From Muribaculum sp. (GTDB lineage: Bacteria > Bacillota > Clostridia > Lachnospirales > Lachnospiraceae), in NCBI GenBank assembly GCA_023663505.1, contig JAMPHH010000011.1:10906-74905 (forward strand): a stretch of DNA of 64,000 bases. The letters run 5' to 3'. Under the pieces are notes generated by a model. That model saw only the letters and a program-made list of their open reading frames with translations. It had not been told where the DNA came from and made no database searches. Shown piece by piece: positions 60,049 to 64,000 of the stretch (position 1 is the stretch's first letter; every line of letters starts with the position of its first letter). A program made the position numbers and the translations under genes.

Positions 60049-60405
60049 ATGAAGGTTACGATAGAGGAATTGGAAGCGTATCTGTTTGACCATTATCACA
60101 ATGGCGGGGTTGACCAGAGCCTGTTTATGAAGCTTGTTGAAGAAGTCGGAGAGGTAGCCGAGGTATTAAATAAAAAAGCCGGCAGAAAATCATCTGAAGA
60201 TGAGGATTTGCAGGCTCAATTGGGCAATGAATTGGCAGATGTAATACATTATGCTGTAGCTATCGCTGCATTGAATGGCCTTGATTTGAATGACATTATC
60301 ATTCAAAAGGACAAAGCAGCCTCCGTAAAATATAATCACACAACAAATTTAAAACAGTTCATCTTGAATAGGAGAAATGCCGAGACTGGTTTGAGGGGGG
60401 AATAA
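60049..60405 (+). CDS. MazG-like nucleotide pyrophosphohydrolase
   Basis: This 118-residue protein has the all-alpha NTP-PPase pattern: LVEEVGEVAEVLNKK (the EExxE helix) followed by LGNELADVIHYAVAIAA (the ExxD helix). Such enzymes hydrolyse NTPs or dNTPs. GGGAGGGG precedes the ATG. The base composition is more AT-rich from here to about 61790, suggesting acquisition. Confidence 0.88.
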   Translation: MKVTIEELEAYLFDHYHNGGVDQSLFMKLVEEVGEVAEVLNKKAGRKSSEDEDLQAQLGNELADVIHYAVAIAALNGLDLNDIIIQKDKAASVKYNHTTNLKQFILNRRNAETGLRGE

Positions 60406-60408
60406 CTT

Positions 60409-60906
60409 GTGAAAATTCATATAATTGGCTGCAGTGGTTCCGGAAAAACCTATTTGGCGAAGGCTCTTTCAAAGAAATACAATATTCCTCATTTTGACTT
60501 AGATGATATCCAATGGGATAATAACGCTCAGGAATACGGAGTAAAAATGCCTCCTGAAAAGAGGAAGGCGTTATTGCAAGAGATATTATGCAATCGTGAG
60601 TGGATAATAGAGGGCGTATATTATAAATGGGTTCAACAGAGCTTTGACGAAGCCGATATAATCTATGTTTTAGATATGCCAAGATATTTATATGTCAATA
60701 GGATTATCATACGCTCTATAAAAAGGAAATTAGGAATACAAAAGGGCAAGAAGGAAACCTTGAAATCTGTCTATGATCTATTGAAATGGACAGAAACCTT
60801 TCAGCACGAGAACCTACAGGAAATAAAGAAGATTTTGGATAAATATGGTGATAAGGTTGTATGGCTATCAAGTAAAAGGGACGTACAAGAGATAATAAGA
60901 GCATAA
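60409..60906 (+). CDS. P-loop kinase-like protein (FlaR / topology-modulation type)
   Basis: This 165-residue protein starts with MKIHIIGCSGSGKTYLAKAL (Walker A) and continues YNIPHFDLDDIQWD, as in the adenylate kinase-like DNA topology modulation (FlaR) family. IIEGVYYKWV and DIIYVLDMPRYL follow. It starts at GTG 60409 after a G-rich site, 3 bases after the MazG-like gene. The substrate is unknown. Confidence 0.85.
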   Translation: MKIHIIGCSGSGKTYLAKALSKKYNIPHFDLDDIQWDNNAQEYGVKMPPEKRKALLQEILCNREWIIEGVYYKWVQQSFDEADIIYVLDMPRYLYVNRIIIRSIKRKLGIQKGKKETLKSVYDLLKWTETFQHENLQEIKKILDKYGDKVVWLSSKRDVQEIIRA

Positions 60907-60923
60907 ACGAGCTTATCGGGAGC

Positions 60924-61238
60924 TTATCCGATTGCATTTTCATAATCCTGTAACTCATGGTACATACCTTCGACTATCACATTTTCCTGCTTAACCCGAT
61001 ATACCAGTAAATATCTATGTTTCTGAAAATGAATTTTATGGAACCCTAATTTTCTTAGACGTTCGCTATTGCAATATCCTAAATTATCTGCCTGCCCCTC
61101 AAGAATCTTTATTGTATCGTCAAAATCCTGCATTAGACTGGCTGCTGCTTGTGGATTCATAAGCACATTGTAAATATAATTCAGGAATCTGTCATATTGC
61201 TGATTAGCCAAATCAGAAATTTCTACATTATATTGCAT
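60924..61238 (-). CDS. RelE/ParE-superfamily toxin
   Basis: This 104-residue protein has the ParE/RelE fold pattern: YNVEISDLANQQYDRFLNYI at the start, then LRKLGFHKIHFQKHRYLLVY and VEGMYHELQDYE. Members either cleave mRNA on ribosomes or poison gyrase. It overlaps the upstream antitoxin gene by 11 bases, so the two form a type II toxin-antitoxin operon. Confidence 0.85.
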   Translation of the reverse strand: MQYNVEISDLANQQYDRFLNYIYNVLMNPQAAASLMQDFDDTIKILEGQADNLGYCNSERLRKLGFHKIHFQKHRYLLVYRVKQENVIVEGMYHELQDYENAIG

Positions 61239-61467
61239 ATTTCTCCTTCATTCGCTGCGATACAATATTAGCCGGTGTTGTTGCTCCCATATCGCTCTTT
61301 TTCATGGAGTCGGTAAGTTGTTGGACAATTATATCTTCACCAAGAAATTCCATAGGCATATCGTCCATATCCCTAAAAATAAGATATTGAATATATCTTT
61401 GAACTTCTTTTAATTTATCTTCTGGCATTGTTTCAAGCATGGAAACGGTATATTCTAACGTACTCAT
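61228..61467 (-). CDS. Antitoxin partner of the RelE/ParE toxin
   Basis: This 79-residue protein (LEYTVSMLETMPEDKLKEVQ..., ending VSQRMKEKYAI) has no clear ribbon-helix-helix or HTH motif. It resembles the small antitoxins that begin with a helical MLETMPEDKLKEVQ segment. The assignment rests on position directly upstream of, and overlapping, the toxin gene. It would neutralise the toxin and probably repress the operon. The AT-rich 61468-61606 includes its promoter region. Confidence 0.75.
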   Translation of the reverse strand: MSTLEYTVSMLETMPEDKLKEVQRYIQYLIFRDMDDMPMEFLGEDIIVQQLTDSMKKSDMGATTPANIVSQRMKEKYAI

Positions 61468-61606
61468 AAATACCCCCTGATATACTCTTTTTCGTTTTGT
61501 ATATTATAATATACATTCTTTTTTAATTCAATCATTTTTGAAGCGTATATTGACTTTATATTTATGGCATGATAATCTTATTGCAGTAGAAATGAGAAAG
61601 AAAATC

Positions 61607-61786
61607 ATGATGGCACAAACATTAGTAAATATTCATATGGATGAAGAACTAAAAAAGAATATGGAGCAGACTTGCCAAGAACTTGGTATGAATATGACTA
61701 CTGCAATTACTATATTTGCGAAAAAAATGACTAGGGAAAAAAGGATTCCCTTTGAGGTGTCAGATGTCTATATATCTAACGAGTGA
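61607..61786 (+). CDS. RelB/DinJ-family antitoxin, truncated and without a toxin
   Basis: This protein of about 59 residues carries the DinJ/RelB N-terminal pattern VNIHMDEELKKNMEQTCQEL, then GMNMTTAITIFAKKMTREKR and IPFEVSD. Full-length relatives continue for about 25 more residues and are followed by a RelE/YafQ toxin. Here the C-terminus is cut at VYISNE and the frame runs into a phosphatase gene with a 23-base overlap. No toxin gene follows. It is probably an orphan remnant or a solitary antitoxin. Confidence 0.75.
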   Translation: MMAQTLVNIHMDEELKKNMEQTCQELGMNMTTAITIFAKKMTREKRIPFEVSDVYISNE

Positions 61787-62489
61787 TTTACATGGTGATT
61801 TGAAAAGATTCAAGAAATTATTAAATACAATTCGCTTTGACTATACTTCGGACGTGATGTATATTTTGGGCGATGTCTTGGACAGGGGGACGGAGGGCAT
61901 TGCGCTGCTTGATTTTGTGCGTCCGTACTGCGAATCGGAGACGAAGCCCATGCGGTTGCTCAAAGGAAATCATGAGCTGTTTGCACAGATGTACCTTGAG
62001 GGCACGTTAAGCATAAGGCAGTGGTCGGCTTGGGGCGGAGCGCAGACGGCGGAGCAGCTTCAGAAATTATCGGAAGGGGAAAGGGAAGACCGTTATCATT
62101 TCATCAAAAATTTAAAGCATTATGAGGCGCTTACGAATAGCGACGGTAAGGAAATCGTCCTGACGCATTCCGGCATACATGCGGATTATATAGTAGAGGC
62201 TGCGGAGGGCATTGATGTTTCGGCGTCCATTGAAAAGGCAGTGGAGGCAAATGAATTTGAGTATCTGATATCCAATGATTTATTCTATGTGCCAAGAACC
62301 GTCACCAAGAGATTTAAGCAGTTTCTGATCGTGGGTCATACTCCGGTCATGTATACCAGAGAGGACGGCTCTTATGAGATCATAATTGAAGATACATATA
62401 TGTGTATAGATTCCGGCGCGGGACACCGCAAGCAGGGCGGGAAAATGTCAGTGTACCGCATGGACGACGGGAAAATTTTTTATCTATGA
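61764..62489 (+). CDS. Calcineurin-like metallophosphatase
   Basis: This 241-residue protein has the PPP-type metal motifs: TSDLHGDLKRF, YILGDVLDRGTEG, LLKGNHELF, then a distal LTHSGIHAD and IVGHTPVMYT. It resembles small Ser/Thr protein or diadenosine tetraphosphate phosphatases such as lambda phosphatase. Its ATG (61764) and its GAGGTG ribosome site both lie inside the end of the DinJ-like gene. Confidence 0.88.
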   Translation: MSIYLTSDLHGDLKRFKKLLNTIRFDYTSDVMYILGDVLDRGTEGIALLDFVRPYCESETKPMRLLKGNHELFAQMYLEGTLSIRQWSAWGGAQTAEQLQKLSEGEREDRYHFIKNLKHYEALTNSDGKEIVLTHSGIHADYIVEAAEGIDVSASIEKAVEANEFEYLISNDLFYVPRTVTKRFKQFLIVGHTPVMYTREDGSYEIIIEDTYMCIDSGAGHRKQGGKMSVYRMDDGKIFYL

Positions 62490-62510
62490 TTGACTATTAA
62501 CTTGAATATA

Positions 62511-62560
62511 AAACCTTGCTTCAAACCTCATGTTTTTCTGAGGCCTGAAGCAAGGTTTTT
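62511..62560. terminator. Strong bidirectional terminator
   Basis: AAACCTTGCTTCA and TGAAGCAAGGTTT form a 13-bp stem with an inner CCTCA/TGAGG arm, flanked by an A run and a T run. It lies between converging genes. A shortened repeat of CTGCAAGGTTTT follows. Confidence 0.9.
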
Positions 62561-62591
62561 GCTGCAAGGTTTTGCTGCAGGGTTTTTCTGC

Positions 62592-63590
62592 TTATCCGTC
62601 TGACTCTAACCGCTCAACCAGACTGATAAAACGCGAATCGTTTCGGACAGGTTCAAAGCATTCATCGGAGGACAGCGCCTGCAGAATAATCGGCTTTAGC
62701 GCAGGCGATGCGTTCATAATGCCCTTTTCAAGGTGCTCTAATGCCTTCTCATGCTCATCGGCGCGAATGTAGCTCTCCGCATATATAAATTCACACGACG
62801 GAGTCTCAACAGGAAACATTTCCTCAAGCGTCTGCATCTGTTCGCAGAGCGTCAGGATTTGCTCCTTACTCGGCTCCATATCCGCCCGAAGCATTCCTGT
62901 CATGGCGCTTAGAAGCTGCCTTGTGGAGAGCTTCTGTTGGCGCAGCAGGATTTGCATTGCCTGCTCCTTTTCGCCCTTCTTTAAATGCAGGCTGACCTCG
63001 AGCATTGTAAAATCCATATAATCCACAAAGGATTTCTCGACCTCCTGCAAAAGACATTTCGCTCTGTCAAAATCCTCCTCCTCAATGGCGATAGAGGCGA
63101 GCATGCTGATGGCGACCTTGCGATAGGTGGGGTCTTGACTGTCATAAATCCACTGAGCCAGTTCCTTCTTCTGCTCACTCCACCTTTGTTTATCCTCATC
63201 TGTCGCGTCGGCGATGGCGGGCAATAATATACTGTAAAGGGAAATGGCAGAGATTTTTAACACAATATCGGAGGGATATTTTCTCAATAGTGTGACAAGG
63301 TCTTTCTCTGCTTCATAGCCATTGCCCGCATAAATCATGTTGGTAAGCCTTGCACCGACCTCCTTAAGCTCCGTGTCGGGCATTGTCTCCTCAAAGCAGA
63401 ATAGGGTGTTTAAATCAGTGTCAAGCGCTCTTGCCAAAGGGCAGAGCAGTGTGACGTCAGGAAGGGAGCTGTCGTTTTCCCATTTGCTGACAGCGGGTGC
63501 GGACACGCCCAGCTCCTTGGCTAGGGCCTCCTGTGTCATGTTCTTTGCCTTGCGAAGCTTTATGATTCTGTTTCCTAATTTATTTTCCAT
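62592..63590 (-). CDS. XRE-family regulator with C-terminal helical repeat domain
   Basis: This protein of about 332 residues has an N-terminal helix-turn-helix (MTQEALAKELGVSAPAVSKW, about 18-37). A long all-helical region follows that looks like TPR-type repeats (for example AISMLASIAIEEEDFDRAKC and EYIY-like segments near the end). This layout is common in Firmicutes regulators, some of which respond to peptides. It starts at 63590 with GGAGG upstream; an in-frame ATG at 63608 lacks a site. Confidence 0.85.
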   Translation of the reverse strand: MENKLGNRIIKLRKAKNMTQEALAKELGVSAPAVSKWENDSSLPDVTLLCPLARALDTDLNTLFCFEETMPDTELKEVGARLTNMIYAGNGYEAEKDLVTLLRKYPSDIVLKISAISLYSILLPAIADATDEDKQRWSEQKKELAQWIYDSQDPTYRKVAISMLASIAIEEEDFDRAKCLLQEVEKSFVDYMDFTMLEVSLHLKKGEKEQAMQILLRQQKLSTRQLLSAMTGMLRADMEPSKEQILTLCEQMQTLEEMFPVETPSCEFIYAESYIRADEHEKALEHLEKGIMNASPALKPIILQALSSDECFEPVRNDSRFISLVERLESDG

Positions 63591-63730
63591 AGCTTTTTGT
63601 TCCTCCATTAATTGTTACCATTTGGCAGCTGCTAAATTCAGTATAAGGTCTTGGAAGCACATTGGCAATAGAGGTAAAATTAACTTATGGACAGGATTAT
63701 TTAACTGCGAGTTAAGTGGCAATCCTTGAC

Positions 63731-63766
63731 TCCCGCGAGCAATGAGCCAAGTCAACGAAGTTGACT
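63731..63766. repeat. Dispersed intergenic repeat, longer copy
   Basis: It contains TCCCGCGAGCAATGA and, after a short insert, GTCAACGAAGTTGACTT, which is an inverted repeat. A shorter version lies at 47823-47850. Confidence 0.6.
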
Positions 63767-63866
63767 TCAGAACGATTTGTCAAGGACAAAAAATGCCCGA
63801 AAATCCAGTTAGCAGATAAACTGGAATTATGAAACTTAAACTCACTTCTCAAAAAGATAAGGGATT

Positions 63867-64000
63867 TCACATTTTCTTCCATGTCAAGCAAATTCCAGCG
63901 ATTGTTCCAAGCAAGGCGAGCGGTGCTATTCTTACGAACAACCACTCAAATGCGTGAAACACCGTTCCAACAATTGCGGTTTCGGGATCACTATAATCCC
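63867..64000 (-). CDS. C-terminal end of a leftward gene, unknown membrane protein
   Basis: Read on the minus strand from the right edge, a frame runs 43 codons to a TGA at 63867-63869: ...DYSDPETAIVGTVFHAFEWL, a hydrophobic segment (VRIAPLALLGTIAGICLTW) and KKM. It looks like a C-terminal membrane helix with a short basic tail. The rest is outside the window and no family can be named. Confidence 0.5.
   Translation of the reverse strand, partial: DYSDPETAIVGTVFHAFEWLFVRIAPLALLGTIAGICLTWKKM

Noticed and set aside
1..64000. tRNA, rRNA or prophage genes
   Set aside because: I read the gaps for cloverleaf tRNAs, rRNA cores, integrases and phage structural genes and saw none. The nested hairpins at 43953-44030 lack tRNA consensus bases.

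Overview
The window looks like a chromosomal segment of a spore-forming, anaerobic Clostridia bacterium, most likely a Lachnospiraceae member. This is inferred from the mix of spore genes (spoIVA, spoVAF, cotJABC), anaerobic enzymes (class III ribonucleotide reductase nrdDG, 2-hydroxyacyl-CoA dehydratase-type proteins), Firmicutes gene order (rplS-rbgA-rnhB-ylqG-ylqH-yraN), a T-box leader before tyrS, and AGGAGG-type ribosome binding sites. No rRNA, tRNA, CRISPR array, insertion sequence or prophage was found.

Layout. 1-222: 5' end of a leftward DUF1624 membrane acyltransferase. 599-4196: glycolytic gapA, pgk, a small membrane protein and tpiA (no gpm or eno follows). 4327-10486: rplS, two signal peptidase I genes (the first lacks its catalytic serine), rbgA, rnhB, a FliK-like protein with an orphan FlhB C-terminal domain, and yraN. 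10617-15206: pgeF and a two-component system. 15223-22578: leftward prs, then DUF512 radical SAM protein, der, plsY, gpsA and a lone pseudopilin, then leftward metF. 22794-25034: an AAA-ATPase/PD-(D/E)XK protein and a gene remnant. 25144-30719: a compact cluster with a CooC-like ATPase, two dehydratase-family iron-sulfur proteins, their activator ATPase, a small membrane protein and a protein resembling part of acetyl-CoA synthase. 30978-38021: a MoxR ATPase and its VWA partner, separated by a hybrid histidine kinase and a response regulator, then a methyltransferase. 38050-41433: T-box-controlled tyrS, and spoIVA. 41533-50861: DUF2142-like membrane protein (leftward), nucleoside salvage genes (punA, cdd, mtaD), a membrane-anchored MutS-family ATPase, a HAD phosphatase, a WYL regulator and an aminotransferase. 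50935-54519: nrdD with two NrdR boxes, nrdG, dut. 54604-57186: spore germination and coat genes. 57238-64000: a membrane-anchored regulator, ECF sigma and anti-sigma genes, then an AT-rich accessory stretch with MazG-like, kinase-like and toxin-antitoxin genes, a phosphatase, another regulator, and a truncated leftward gene.

Two themes stand out. One is the 25-31 kb cluster: it pairs a nickel/iron-sulfur-type P-loop ATPase with an ATP-driven low-potential electron donor and its double-cubane-type partners, which suggests an uncharacterised reductase. The other is intergenic repeats. At least three families of short palindromic or inverted-repeat elements recur. Some sit directly before start codons, some supply stop codons, and one short palindrome appears to be inserted in frame inside a gene.
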